Source of the DNA: Nocardia anaemiae NBRC 100462
Lineage (GTDB): Bacteria > Actinomycetota > Actinomycetes > Mycobacteriales > Mycobacteriaceae
Reading direction: 5' to 3'
DNA length: 64,000 nucleotides
Assembly: GCF_001612725.1 (NCBI RefSeq)
Contig: NZ_BDAZ01000072.1
Span: 1-64,000 of the forward strand
In this document: piece after piece, positions 53,624 to 62,501 of the stretch
Layout of the letters: each line of letters begins with the position of its first letter
Numbering within the stretch: the stretch's first letter is position 1
Made by a program: the position numbers and the translations under genes
Notes under the pieces: generated by a model
Seen by the model: only the letters and a program-made list of their open reading frames with translations
Told to the model about the DNA's origin: nothing
Database searches by the model: none

Positions 53624-54331
53624 ATGAACGATCTGCTCGCGAGCGCGGTCGCCGCGCATGGGGGTTTGGACCGATGGAATCGGATCCGGGCGATCCGCGT
53701 CGACGCCGCCATCACCGGAGCAGTCTGGCAGGTCAAGGGACACAATGACGTGTTGAAGGACATCCGCTTCGAGGTGGACACCACGCGGGAACGGCTGACC
53801 ATGGACTTCGTCGGTCGAGACCGACGGTCGGTGTTCGAGCCCGACCGAGTTGTCCTCGAGCAACCCGTCGGCACTGTTATCGACGCACGTGACGATCCGG
53901 AGCGGTCGTTCGACGGCCACCAACTCCAGACGCCATGGGACGACCTGCATCTCGCGTACTTCACCGGGGAAGCACTATGGACTTACCTCAATACGCCGTT
54001 CCTGTTCACCTGGCCGGGATTCGTCTGCGAGGAGATTGCGCCCATCGAGGCCGACGGTGAGGAATGGCGGCGGCTGAGCGTGGCCTTTCCCGACCACATC
54101 AAAACCCATACCCGCAAGCAGGTGTTCTGCTTCGGCCCGGACGGGCTGCTGCGTCGGCACGACTTCCGTATCGACGTCGTCGACCCGACCACCGAGTCAC
54201 AGCTTTACGCCGCCGACTACCGCGATGTCGACGGCATCATCATCCCGGCCACCCGCCGAGCCTACGCCCCAATGGGCGATGACCAAATCGTGATGGTCGC
54301 CATCGACATGGGCGAAATCACCGTCCGTTGA
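53624..54331 (+). CDS. Conserved-looking hypothetical protein
   Basis: A 235-residue protein that I cannot assign. It begins MNDLLASAVAAHGGLDRWNR and is rich in beta strands (IRVDAAITGAVWQVKG, FEVDTTRERLTMDFVG, KQVFCFGPDGLLRRHDFRID), ending with YRDVDGIIIPATRRAYAP. This strand pattern resembles the LolA/outer-membrane-lipoprotein-sorting fold, but there is no signal peptide. The ATG at 53624 follows GAGGAGCAAGG. A decayed copy of its first 17 codons, with its ribosome site, lies at 55160-55240 beside a decayed DUF899 start. Confidence 0.72.
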   Translation: MNDLLASAVAAHGGLDRWNRIRAIRVDAAITGAVWQVKGHNDVLKDIRFEVDTTRERLTMDFVGRDRRSVFEPDRVVLEQPVGTVIDARDDPERSFDGHQLQTPWDDLHLAYFTGEALWTYLNTPFLFTWPGFVCEEIAPIEADGEEWRRLSVAFPDHIKTHTRKQVFCFGPDGLLRRHDFRIDVVDPTTESQLYAADYRDVDGIIIPATRRAYAPMGDDQIVMVAIDMGEITVR

Positions 54332-54361
54332 ACCGATTTGCTTCGACACAAGGACATCACG

Positions 54362-55087
54362 ATGAACGACACGTATCGAGTTCGGGCCGTCACGTCTGCG
54401 GAATGGGAGGAGGCGCGCTTGCAGCTGTTGGCGAAGGAAAAAGACCTGACTCGCGCGCGAGACGCCCTGGCCGCTGACCGCAGGCGGATGCCGTGGCTCA
54501 AGGTCGACAAGGAGTACCTGTTCGACGGGCCGAACGGAACCGTCGGCTTGCCCGACCTGTTCGACGGCCGCCGTCAGCTGCTGCTCTATCGTGCCTTCTT
54601 CGAGCCGGGGGTGTCGGGCTGGCCCGACCACGCATGTGTCGGCTGCTCCCTGATGGCCGACCAGGTCGCTCATCTCGCTCATCTCAACGCCCGCCACACC
54701 ACGCTGGCCTTCGCCTCCCGCGCAACGCAACCCGACATCGAGCGGGTGAAAGCGCGCATGGGCTGGGCCGCCATACCGTGGTACACGCTCACTGACGGTT
54801 TCGATGTCGACTTCGGAGTGGACGAGTGGTACGGCACGAACGCCTTCATTCACGACGGCGACAGCGTCTACCGCACCTACTTCATCAACGCGCGCGAACA
54901 CGAACCGATGGGGGGGACGTTGAGTTCCCTCGATTTCACCGCACTCGGACGCCAGGAGGATTGGGAAGATTCGCCCGTCGGTTATCCCCAGGTGCCACGC
55001 TTCTCGTGGCTGAACCGACACGATGAATACGGCCCGACCGAGTCATCGAGCCATCCGATCACGGTTGATCCGCAGTGCGACCACTGA
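54362..55087 (+). CDS. DUF899 family thioredoxin-like protein
   Basis: The 241-residue protein contains WEEARLQLLAKEKDLTRARD, ALAADRRRMPWLKVDKEYLF, LLYRAFFEPGVSGWPDHACV and the GCSLMADQVAHLAHLNARHT segment that defines DUF899. The last part is SLDFTALGRQEDWEDSPVGY with PRFSWLNRHDEYG. DUF899 proteins have a thioredoxin-like fold with a Cys pair placed unusually (here C-V-G-C); their reaction is unknown. The ATG at 54362 follows ACAAGGAC. It is adjacent to an ECF sigma gene, a common pairing in actinobacteria as far as I recall. Confidence 0.84.
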   Translation: MNDTYRVRAVTSAEWEEARLQLLAKEKDLTRARDALAADRRRMPWLKVDKEYLFDGPNGTVGLPDLFDGRRQLLLYRAFFEPGVSGWPDHACVGCSLMADQVAHLAHLNARHTTLAFASRATQPDIERVKARMGWAAIPWYTLTDGFDVDFGVDEWYGTNAFIHDGDSVYRTYFINAREHEPMGGTLSSLDFTALGRQEDWEDSPVGYPQVPRFSWLNRHDEYGPTESSSHPITVDPQCDH

Positions 55088-55159
55088 CGACCGGCGCGTC
55101 GCCGACCGGCAGATCCGCGCCGTGCTGGTCGGCGTTGTGTCGCGCCCATGCCGGTGGCC

Positions 55160-55356
55160 GGGGCACCGTCAATTCAAGGAGCAATACCCGTGAACGATCT
55201 ACTCGCGAACGCCGTCGTCGCGCACGGCGGCATGGATCGATCGATCCGACACCATACGAGCACCGTCGACGCCGCCTCGAGGACATCACGATGAACGACA
55301 CTGACCGGGCGCGCCGAGAACCCCACCACAGAATCGGCGGATCATGCGCACCATGA
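55160..55356 (+). pseudogene. Collapsed duplicate of the 53624 and 54362 gene starts
   Basis: A GTG at 55190 encodes NDLLANAVVAHGGMDR, matching NDLLASAVAAHGGLDR of the 53624 gene, with the same AGGAGCAA ribosome site and similar DNA before it. After about 35 bases GAGGACATCACGATGAACGAC copies the junction before DUF899 (54362), but the frame ends after 21 codons. About 0.9 kb has been deleted between the two starts. Confidence 0.82.
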
Positions 55357-56306
55357 CTGAAGCCGAAGCCGGCGACGAGGATTTCGCAAGGCTGAGCGAG
55401 CCGTTTCGGCGTGAGCTGCTTGCCTACTGCTACCGCATGCTCGGCTCGGTCGACGACGCCGAAGAGGTGGTGCAAGACGTCTACCTCGAAGCATGGCGTG
55501 CCTACGACCGCTTCGAAGGGCGATCGTCGCTGCGAACTTGGCTGTACCGCATCGCGACCCGGGCGTGTTTCAAGGCGCTGGAAAAGAGTAGGCGAAGGCC
55601 TCTGCCTGCGGATCTCGGTGCCTCCCAGACAGACCTGGATGCGACGCTCGTCCCATCCGCTCGCGAGGTGCCGTGGCTTCAGCCGATACCCGACTTCCTG
55701 TTCACGACCGCACCGGCCGATCCGGCGACCGTCGTGATGGAACGACAGACCATGCGGCTCGCGTTGGTGGGAGCGCTGCAACAGCTGCCACCGCGGCAAC
55801 GGGCCGTGCTGATTCTCCGCGACGTGCTGCAATGGCGTACCGCCGAGGTCGCCGAACTGTTGGAGATGACGACAGCAGCTGTCAACAGCGCACTCCAACG
55901 CGCCCGAGCTCAGGCCCCGGTCAGCCAGGACGAGCTGACCGAACCCGCCGAGCCACAGCAGCGGGCCCTGCTCGACCGATACGTCACCGCCTTCGAAACC
56001 GCGGACGTCGATCAACTCGTCGCGGTGTTGACCGAGGACGCTCGATGGGAAATGCCGCCGATCACGACCTGGTTCGAAGGCCGCGATACCATCCTCGCTT
56101 TCCTCGCCAAGCAGATGCGCGTGGTCGGGCCGGTCGTGGTGGTCGCCGCTTCTGCCAACGGACAGCCCGCATTCGCGGTCTACGCTCGCGGCGGTGAGGG
56201 CGCATATCGCCCACACGCGCTGCACGTCCTGACGCTAACGACCGAGGGTGTCGGCCGGATCGTCGCATTCCACGGCGCATCGTTGTTTCCACTATTCGGA
56301 CTCTGA
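55344..56306 (+). CDS. ECF sigma factor with C-terminal SnoaL domain
   Basis: A 320-residue sigma factor, similar in layout and sequence to the 48716 protein. Region 2 is RRELLAYCYRMLGSVDDAEE, VVQDVYLEAWRAYDRFEGRS, SLRTWLYRIATRACFKALEK; region 4 is LQQLPPRQRAVLILRDVLQW, RTAEVAELLEMTTAAVNSAL; the SnoaL tail ends VGRIVAFHGASLFPLFGL. Starts at 55344 or 55353 are both possible. It overlaps the end of the collapsed DUF899 remnant. It may control the upstream SDR-DUF899 genes. Confidence 0.87.
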   Translation: MRTMTEAEAGDEDFARLSEPFRRELLAYCYRMLGSVDDAEEVVQDVYLEAWRAYDRFEGRSSLRTWLYRIATRACFKALEKSRRRPLPADLGASQTDLDATLVPSAREVPWLQPIPDFLFTTAPADPATVVMERQTMRLALVGALQQLPPRQRAVLILRDVLQWRTAEVAELLEMTTAAVNSALQRARAQAPVSQDELTEPAEPQQRALLDRYVTAFETADVDQLVAVLTEDARWEMPPITTWFEGRDTILAFLAKQMRVVGPVVVVAASANGQPAFAVYARGGEGAYRPHALHVLTLTTEGVGRIVAFHGASLFPLFGL

Positions 56307-56318
56307 CAAAGCAGCACC

Positions 56319-56791
56319 ATGCCCGAACCAGAAAACACCGCCGCATGTAGTGAGGCACTTGACACGCAGCTGTGGCTGTTCTGCTATCTCATGCTCGGCT
56401 CGGCCGAGGCCGCCGACCTCATGATGCGGCAGATCTATCGTCACGCACTTGATCAAGGCGACAAACAGAATCAGCAATCAGAACGTGTCCGACTGTTTTG
56501 TGTCGCCGCCGACCTTTGCGGGGTCCGCAATTCTTCATCGCACTAGTAGGAAAACTACGCACATGGTGTTATCGGTGCTGCAGCCATTACGGCAGCCTGA
56601 CGGTGATAGTCGAGTGCGGCCGGGTGCCGTCGCGGATCATATCCGCGAATGTCCAACTGGCGGTGGCCTTTTGGGTCGATTACCACGCTGCGTGGCACGC
56701 TCGCACTATTCACGTGCTGATCATCGGCTCGGCGGGAATCATTCGTATGGTCAGCTTCCAAGATGCTGCGCCTCTTCCGCGGTTCGGTCTC
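56319..56791 (+). pseudogene. Decayed third ECF-SnoaL sigma factor gene
   Basis: The frame from 56319 encodes LDTQLWLFCYLMLGSAEAAD and LMMRQIYRHALDQGDKQ, a region 2 start matching RRELLAYCYRMLGSVDDAEE of the 55344 protein. It closes at 56546. A second frame at 56645-56791 encodes ANVQLAVAFWVDYHAAW, ARTIHVLIIGSAGIIRMVSF and QDAAPLPRFGL, matching the SnoaL tail. Region 4 and the linker are deleted. Confidence 0.75.
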
Positions 56792-56891
56792 GACGTCGAG
56801 TTGCCGGATGGCGGGACAGCCGAAATTTCGTGCGCTTGCGGCGATGAGTTGCGGGCTCTGTTCGCCTCTACCTATATAGGAGGTGATCGCC

Positions 56892-57188
56892 GTGACCAGA
56901 GCAGTTGTCGTGCAATACCGGACCCGAGCCGACTGCGCAGACCACAACCAACGGCTCGCAGAGCAGATGTGTCACGAACTCAATGCCCTCGACCGGGGTG
57001 GAGTGCATTTTCAAGTATTCCGTCTCGAGGACGGCGTCGGTTTCGTCCATGTCGTCGTGTTCGACGGCACGGTCGACCCATTCGTGCACTCACCGGCCTT
57101 CGCAGCCTTCCACGACGGCATCACCGACCGACTGGTGGGGTCGACAACGGCGATACGCGCCGTTCTCATCGGCTCATACCACAGCTAG
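56892..57188 (+). CDS. Small protein, possible antibiotic-biosynthesis-monooxygenase-like fold
   Basis: The 98-residue protein starts at a GTG 8 bases after a perfect AGGAGG. It alternates strands and helices: RAVVVQYRTRADCADHNQRL, VHFQVFRLEDGVGFVHVVVF, PAFAAFHDGITDRLVG, IRAVLIGSYHS. This is the dimeric alpha+beta-barrel pattern of ABM-type proteins. It lies 47 bases before an MFS exporter gene and may be co-transcribed with it. No catalytic residue is evident. Confidence 0.68.
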   Translation: MTRAVVVQYRTRADCADHNQRLAEQMCHELNALDRGGVHFQVFRLEDGVGFVHVVVFDGTVDPFVHSPAFAAFHDGITDRLVGSTTAIRAVLIGSYHS

Positions 57189-57235
57189 ACGACAAAGTGT
57201 CGTCAAGCGATTCGACAAGCACAGGAAATGGACAA

Positions 57236-58636
57236 ATGCGTAATCCGTATGCGGTGCTGGCCTTGGCCGGTGCCTCAATGTTTATGGCGGTGGTGGATTT
57301 CACCATCGTCAATGTTTCGCTGCCCAGAATGGCGGTCGATCTGAAGCTCGGCGAAGACGCCTTGCAGTGGGTGATCATCGGATACGGCATACCGTTCGGC
57401 GGGTTCTTACTGCTGGCGGGTCGGCTCGGTGACATCGTCGGTCGCAGGCTTGCTCTGCAGGCCGGACTCCTGCTGTTCGTGGCCGCTTCCCTGACGGCGG
57501 GGCTGTCGAGCACCGGCGGACAATTGATCGGCGCCCGCATCGCACAGGGCATCGGCGCAGCACTGATCACCCCATCGGCACTGGGGATCGTGGCCGACGC
57601 GTTCAACGAGGGCAAACAGCGAGAGAACGCCCTCGGAATCTACGGCGCCCTCGCGGGCACCGCGGCCTCGGTCGGAGTACTGGCCGGAGGGTTCCTCACG
57701 GACGGACCCGGATGGTCATGGATCTTCTATGTCAATATTCCGATCGGCGTCGTGCTGTTGGCGGCGACGATGTTCGTGTTGCCCGAGAACCGAATCGCCC
57801 ATCCCGGTGGAGGATTCAACCCAGTCAGCGCCCTCTCGGTGACCGGGGGTCTACTCGCAGGACTGTATGCGCTCAACCGGGGGGTCGAACACGGCTGGAC
57901 ACGCGGCGCCACAGTGAGTTTCGGCGCGGTCGCGGCAATCTTGCTGGTGGTCTTCGGACTAGCAGAATGGCGCGCGCGTAACCCGCTCGTTCCCCGCGCG
58001 CTCCTCGAGAATAGGCCGGTAGTGCAGGCGAACCTCGCAGCCGCGTCCGGATTCGGAAGCTTCCTGGCCTTCGTCTTCCTGACTTCAGTTGTGCTGCAAC
58101 AGCTACTGGGTTATTCGCCGACGAAAACCGGTGTCGCGTGGCTGCTGACGACCCTGACCGCTTTCGTCTTCGCCGGATTGACGGGTGCGGTGTTGGCGAA
58201 CAAGGTCGGTCCCCGGATCCTTCTCGCGCTCGCGTCGTTGCTCGTCGTCGGGGCGTCGGCATGGTTGATCTACCTGCCTGCGGACGCGAGCTTCGCCAGT
58301 CGAGTGATGCCCGCATTGATCGCCGCGGGAATGGCCGTCGGGTTCTTCGCGCCGTCCGTCCAAATCGGGGCCTTGGCGGAGGTCGACAACACCAACTTCG
58401 GCGCGGCATCGGGACTGGTGGAAACCTCACGGGAGTTGGGTGGTGCAATCGTCATCGCCTCAGCCTCGACAGTGCTGTTGGGTTCGAACTCAGGTTTCCT
58501 TCACGGCATCCACGGCGGATACGGCGTCATCGCGGCGGCAGCTGCGCTCGGTGTCGTGGCTACCGCTTTCCGCGCAAAGCCTTCCGCTCGAGCAGAACTG
58601 CTCGACCCGATGGCCATCGCAGAGCCCGCATCGTAG
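57236..58636 (+). CDS. MFS transporter, DHA2 (14-TM drug exporter) type
   Basis: A 466-residue polytopic protein. The family D1 motif is MAVVDFTIVNVSLPRMAVDL, motif A is AGRLGDIVGRRLAL, motif B is IGARIAQGIGAALITPSALG, motif C-like GALAGTAASVGVLAGGFLTD, and WSWIFYVNIPIGVVLLAATM is typical of EmrB/QacA-like exporters. About 13-14 membrane segments are predicted by eye. The ATG at 57236 follows GGAAATGGAC. Proton-driven efflux of small hydrophobic compounds is the likely role. Confidence 0.9.
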   Translation: MRNPYAVLALAGASMFMAVVDFTIVNVSLPRMAVDLKLGEDALQWVIIGYGIPFGGFLLLAGRLGDIVGRRLALQAGLLLFVAASLTAGLSSTGGQLIGARIAQGIGAALITPSALGIVADAFNEGKQRENALGIYGALAGTAASVGVLAGGFLTDGPGWSWIFYVNIPIGVVLLAATMFVLPENRIAHPGGGFNPVSALSVTGGLLAGLYALNRGVEHGWTRGATVSFGAVAAILLVVFGLAEWRARNPLVPRALLENRPVVQANLAAASGFGSFLAFVFLTSVVLQQLLGYSPTKTGVAWLLTTLTAFVFAGLTGAVLANKVGPRILLALASLLVVGASAWLIYLPADASFASRVMPALIAAGMAVGFFAPSVQIGALAEVDNTNFGAASGLVETSRELGGAIVIASASTVLLGSNSGFLHGIHGGYGVIAAAAALGVVATAFRAKPSARAELLDPMAIAEPAS

Positions 58637-58799
58637 GCACGAACGAGGAATCGGTCGGTGCTAGCAAGGGAACTAGGCGAAATCAAAACCGCGGATTCGG
58701 CACGATCGATGAGTTTCACGATCGGTGATCCTCGACCCATATAAAGGCCCGGCGACCGCTAGGCCCGGCAGAAATTATCCCCATTCTTTAAGGAGTGCA

Positions 58800-59439
58800 A
58801 TGACGACAATCGCAGTATTCGGCGCCACCGGTTATTCCGGCGGCAACATCGCGACCGAGGCGTCGGCTCGCGGGCATCGGGTCATCGCCGTCGCACGCAA
58901 TACTGACCCATTGGCCGGTCGCAGCGATCTGGATGTCCGCCCGGGTTCGCTGTTCGATGAGAATTTCGTGCGCGAAGTCGCATCCGACACTGACATGCTG
59001 GTAGTCGCCTTGCAGGCCCCACGGCACTGGATTGGCCGAATACATTCCGACACTGGGCCGGATCGCATCCGAGAATGCGGTGCGCCTAGGCCTTGTCGGC
59101 GGCGCAGGCAACCTGCGCGTCTCGCACGACGGACCACGAGTGCTCGATACGCCACTGTTCCCGGAGGAATTCCGGGAAGACGGCAACGCCCATGCCGCTG
59201 TGATGGCGCAGCTGCGCGCATTGCCGGACGACGTCGACTGGTTCAGCCTGTCCCCGCCAGCCTTCTACAACGCGGACAACCGCGGCACGCGCACCGGCAC
59301 CTTCCGAGTGGGAGACGATGTGCTCCTGGTCGACGCCGAGGGAAACTCGCACATCGGTGGCGAAGATTACGCCATCGCCTTCGTGGACGAGATCGAGAAG
59401 CCGACCCGACACAGAACAGTGTTCACCGTTGCCTACTGA
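58800..59439 (+). pseudogene. NAD(P)H-binding protein gene (YwnB/NmrA-like), frameshifted
   Basis: The ATG at 58800 after AAGGAG starts TIAVFGATGYSGGNIATEAS and RGHRVIAVARN, LDVRPGSLFDENFVREVASD. Near 59015-59030 homology leaves this frame and continues in the +1 frame with LAEYIPTLGRIASENAVRLG, LVGGAGNLRVSHDGPRVLDT, and IGGEDYAIAFVDEIEKPTRH. Together they make a complete protein of about 212 residues of the NAD(P)H-binding (YwnB/Rrf2-linked) type. It is a mutation or a sequencing error. Confidence 0.8.
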
Positions 59440-59556
59440 CACGAAACCGCTCTCGGCTTCCCGGGCTGCCTACGCGGCCCGGGAGGGAGCGATACGTCGG
59501 CGATGGTCGATAAGGCCGAGCGCACCTACGACGCCATATTTGCAAACACTTCACCG

Positions 59557-60092
59557 AATGAAATACGTCTCTGTACCGCACCGACCTGCTCACCGCCCAC
59601 CTGCGGCCGACGTTCTTCGCCGAGTGGCTGAGGACGTGGTGGGAGCGGCGGGATGGCGAGGGATACCTGCGCCTCCCGTTCGGCAATGGCAGGCACGCCC
59701 CGGTCGCCGCCATCGACCAGAGCCACGTGATCGCCGCATTGCTGCTCGACCCGGAACCCCACAACCGCGCCGCGTACACCCTGCACGGCCCGGTCGAGCT
59801 GGACCACCACGAAATCGCCCATACGATGTCCGTCACGCTCGGCATTCCGGTGCACTATGAACCCATCAGCGTCGAGCGATTCGCCTCGGCCATGACCGAA
59901 CGCGGTCTTTCCCCGCACCTCGTCCAACACCTGAGCAACGTCGCCGTCGACTACCAGAACGGAGTCTTCGCGGGCACCAACGACCTCATCGAGAAGCTCG
60001 GCGGTCACGCCCCGCTGTCCGTGCCGCAGTACGTCCGGGCCTACAAGGAAGCCTTCGAGACCAACGGGCCCCTGTTCGTTCCCGCGGACTGA
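59557..60092 (+). pseudogene. NmrA-family NAD(P)-binding protein, C-terminal remnant
   Basis: After an in-frame stop near 59556 the frame reads SLYRTDLLTAHLRPTFFAEW, LRLPFGNGRHAPVAAIDQSH, HGPVELDHHEIAHTMSVTLG, LVQHLSNVAVDYQNGVFAGT to the end at 60092. This is the second half of an NmrA/HSCARG-like protein; the Rossmann GxxGxxG half is missing. Confidence 0.75.
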
Positions 60093-60864
60093 ATCGGTGT
60101 CCTCCCGTGCACACGTAAACCGCGCCGCCAGTGTTGGGACCTATTGGACAACTATTTCTTATTGGGACAAGGAGCATGCTGTGGTATTCGTGCGTGTGCA
60201 CGTACTGAGGAACCGTGGGTGCACGTCTATACGGTTCGACCGGGCCACTGGGGCAACGACGGCACTGTGCCTGACTTCGAAGCCGCGCGCGCCTACTTCG
60301 CCGCCAAAACCGAGGATGAAGCGGCGCGTCTACTCGATAACCGTCCTGGTTAGTCCGCCGCCACTGAGACTCTTAGCGTAAGCGGTGGAGTGCCCCAGGA
60401 GTTCGTCGAGCCCCGGGTCGAAGACCTCTCCCGACCTGTCACTGCTTTTGTCCAGTCCGAAGATCAGCTGCCTTTCCGTCTGGGTATGTGCAGTCGATGC
60501 ACGTTGCAGCGGCGGCGTGGTGCCCGAGACAGGCGCGACGGTCGACCACGCTCAATTGCGTGTCCACGTCATAGCGGCCTTAGGCCACCTGCGAATTCAC
60601 GGTCGACGAACTGACCGAACGCTCGCGGCGAGTCCGGGAATACTCGACGACGCCGAACATCCATGGCATCGGCCGATCTCGGCATCGGTCCGACTCCGAG
60701 TCCCTGGTGGGTCCGTCACTTCTCGGAGCGCCATCATCAACGGCGAGCCAGGCGCACGGTTCAGGCCACGTCGTGGACCGCTGGACTCGGTTGACGTGCA
60801 GACACTTTCGCGGCCACGACGTCGATCCAGCAGGCGGTGGAGAACCGGGATTCCGCCAACACGG
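60093..60864. other. Interval without a recognised gene
   Basis: About 770 bases. The frames are shadows without ribosome sites. Part may be further decayed transposon DNA belonging to the Tn3-type fragment that follows, but I cannot align it by eye. Confidence 0.4.
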
Positions 60865-61065
60865 TTCTACTGCAAGGGTTCTCACCTTACCGGTGCCGAC
60901 CGTGAGCACGCCGAGGTGTCGATGCTCGCGTTGAACCTGCTGCAGTCGGCGACGGTGCACATCAATACCCTGCTCCTACAAGCCTTTTGGAAGTCCGCAG
61001 CTCCACGATCTGATCGGCAACACCGAGCGGCGCGCCATGTCGCTGCTGTTCTGGTCCAACATCAA
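60865..61065 (+). mobile_element. Tn3-family TnpA, C-terminal remnant
   Basis: GADREHAEVSMLALNLLQSA and TVHINTLLLQAF match the conserved C-terminal part of Tn3 transposases. After a frame change, LIGNTERRAMSLLFWSNINP matches the final (ED)RRAL(S/T)PLFWxHxNPYG motif. It is only about 65 codons, with at least one frameshift. Confidence 0.68.
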
Positions 61066-62501
61066 CCCTTTGTTGTGGTGGCTACCGGAGTCGGCGGTTT
61101 GAGTGTGGCGGCGATCGCCGACGCGCACAGCAGGACTGCGGCGGCGGTCCAGCCTGCGGCGCGCAGACCGGCCGTGGTGACAGGGGTGGTTGCGGACTCG
61201 CCGCCGGCGTTGGTGATGGCTACGAGGACTGCGAGTCCGACGGCGCCGCCGATCTGCAAGGCGGTGTTGGCGAGTCCGGACGTGACTCCTTGTTGGGCGG
61301 ATGGGACGTCGGAGGCGGCAGCGGCGAACATGGCCGCGTAGGTGAACGAGCCTGCGCCCCAGATGATGATGCCCGGCAGTAGTGCCCAGTAGGAGCTGCC
61401 GGAGTTCATCGCGGCGGTGAACGCGAGCATGCCGAGCGCGTTGATCAGCAGGCCTGCTGTCAAGGTGGTGCGCAGGCCCCATCGGTTGAGTAGCGGGGCC
61501 ACCAATCGCTCGGTGGATGCGACGGCGATCAGGGTCAGGGGGAGGAAGGCCAGGCCCGCGTGCAGGGCGTCGAAGCCGAGAACATCCTGTAGGTACATGG
61601 TGAATACGTAGTACTGGCCGCTGAGGGTGCCCATGAAGATGAACATCACCGCCATCGCGGTGGTGAGGCTGCGGATGCGTAGCAACCGCAACGGCATCAA
61701 TGGGTCGAGGGTATATCGCTCGATGAGTACGAACACGGCCAGCAAACCGACGCCGACGGCGATGGCACCGACCCCACCCGGACTGGTCCAGCCGGTCTCG
61801 GGCCCGCTGGCCAGCCCGAAGACCAGCAGAGAGGCGCCGAGGGTCGCGACCAACGCGCCCGGAAGGTCGAACCCGTCGCGGATACGGGGTGGCGGATCGA
61901 CCGGCAGCACACGCGGTGCCGCGAGCGCTGCCGCCGCTGTCAGGGGAACGTTGACGAAGAACACCCATTGCCAGCCCAAGGTTTCGGTGAGTATCCCACC
62001 GATCAGCGACCCGGCGGCGAGCCCCGCGCCGCCTGCGGTCCCCCAGACGGCCATGGCACGGTTGCGCGAGGATCCCTCGGGGAAGACGGTGGAGATGAAC
62101 GCGAGAGTGGCCGGGGTGAGCAGGGCGCCGCCGAGTCCTTGAAGCGCTCGGGCAGCGACCAGCATGCCGGGCGCCACTGCCAGGCCGCCGAGCAGCGAGG
62201 ACGCACCGTAGAGGGCCAGGCCGACTACGAACAGGCGACGTTGGCCGAGCCGGTCGACCGCGCGCCCGCCCAGCAGCAGCAGTCCACCGAGCCCGACGGC
62301 GTAGGCGCCGACCACCCACTGCACGGACTGAGTGGAGAAGCCGAGGGCGCGGCCGATGTCGGGAAGGGCGACGTAGACGATGTTGTAGTCCATGGCGATG
62401 ATGAACTGCGCGAAGGCCAGCAACGCCAGGGTGAGCGCGTGCCATGGCCGCGGAGAGGAAGTCATTGGGAGTCCGTGGTGCGGATTGTCGGTGGGGTTCA
62501 C
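61062..62501 (-). CDS. MFS transporter, DHA2 (14-TM) type
   Basis: A 479-residue exporter. ALLAFAQFIIAMDYNIVYVA, LPDIGRALGFSTQSVQWVVG, LLLLGGRAVDRLGQRRLFVV, RALQGLGGALLTPATLAFIS and LGWQWVFFVNVPLTAAAALA are the DHA2 landmarks. It starts at a GTG at 62501, overlapping the stop of the upstream hydrolase as GTGA; an ATG at 62465 is an alternative without ribosome site. The coupling suggests that the exporter and the epoxide-hydrolase-like enzyme act on related compounds. Confidence 0.89.
   Translation of the reverse strand: MNPTDNPHHGLPMTSSPRPWHALTLALLAFAQFIIAMDYNIVYVALPDIGRALGFSTQSVQWVVGAYAVGLGGLLLLGGRAVDRLGQRRLFVVGLALYGASSLLGGLAVAPGMLVAARALQGLGGALLTPATLAFISTVFPEGSSRNRAMAVWGTAGGAGLAAGSLIGGILTETLGWQWVFFVNVPLTAAAALAAPRVLPVDPPPRIRDGFDLPGALVATLGASLLVFGLASGPETGWTSPGGVGAIAVGVGLLAVFVLIERYTLDPLMPLRLLRIRSLTTAMAVMFIFMGTLSGQYYVFTMYLQDVLGFDALHAGLAFLPLTLIAVASTERLVAPLLNRWGLRTTLTAGLLINALGMLAFTAAMNSGSSYWALLPGIIIWGAGSFTYAAMFAAAASDVPSAQQGVTSGLANTALQIGGAVGLAVLVAITNAGGESATTPVTTAGLRAAGWTAAAVLLCASAIAATLKPPTPVATTTKG

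Noticed and set aside
60144..60353. 69-codon plus-strand frame starting MDNYFLLGQG
   Set aside because: No ribosome site and surrounded by decayed DNA; too weak to call.
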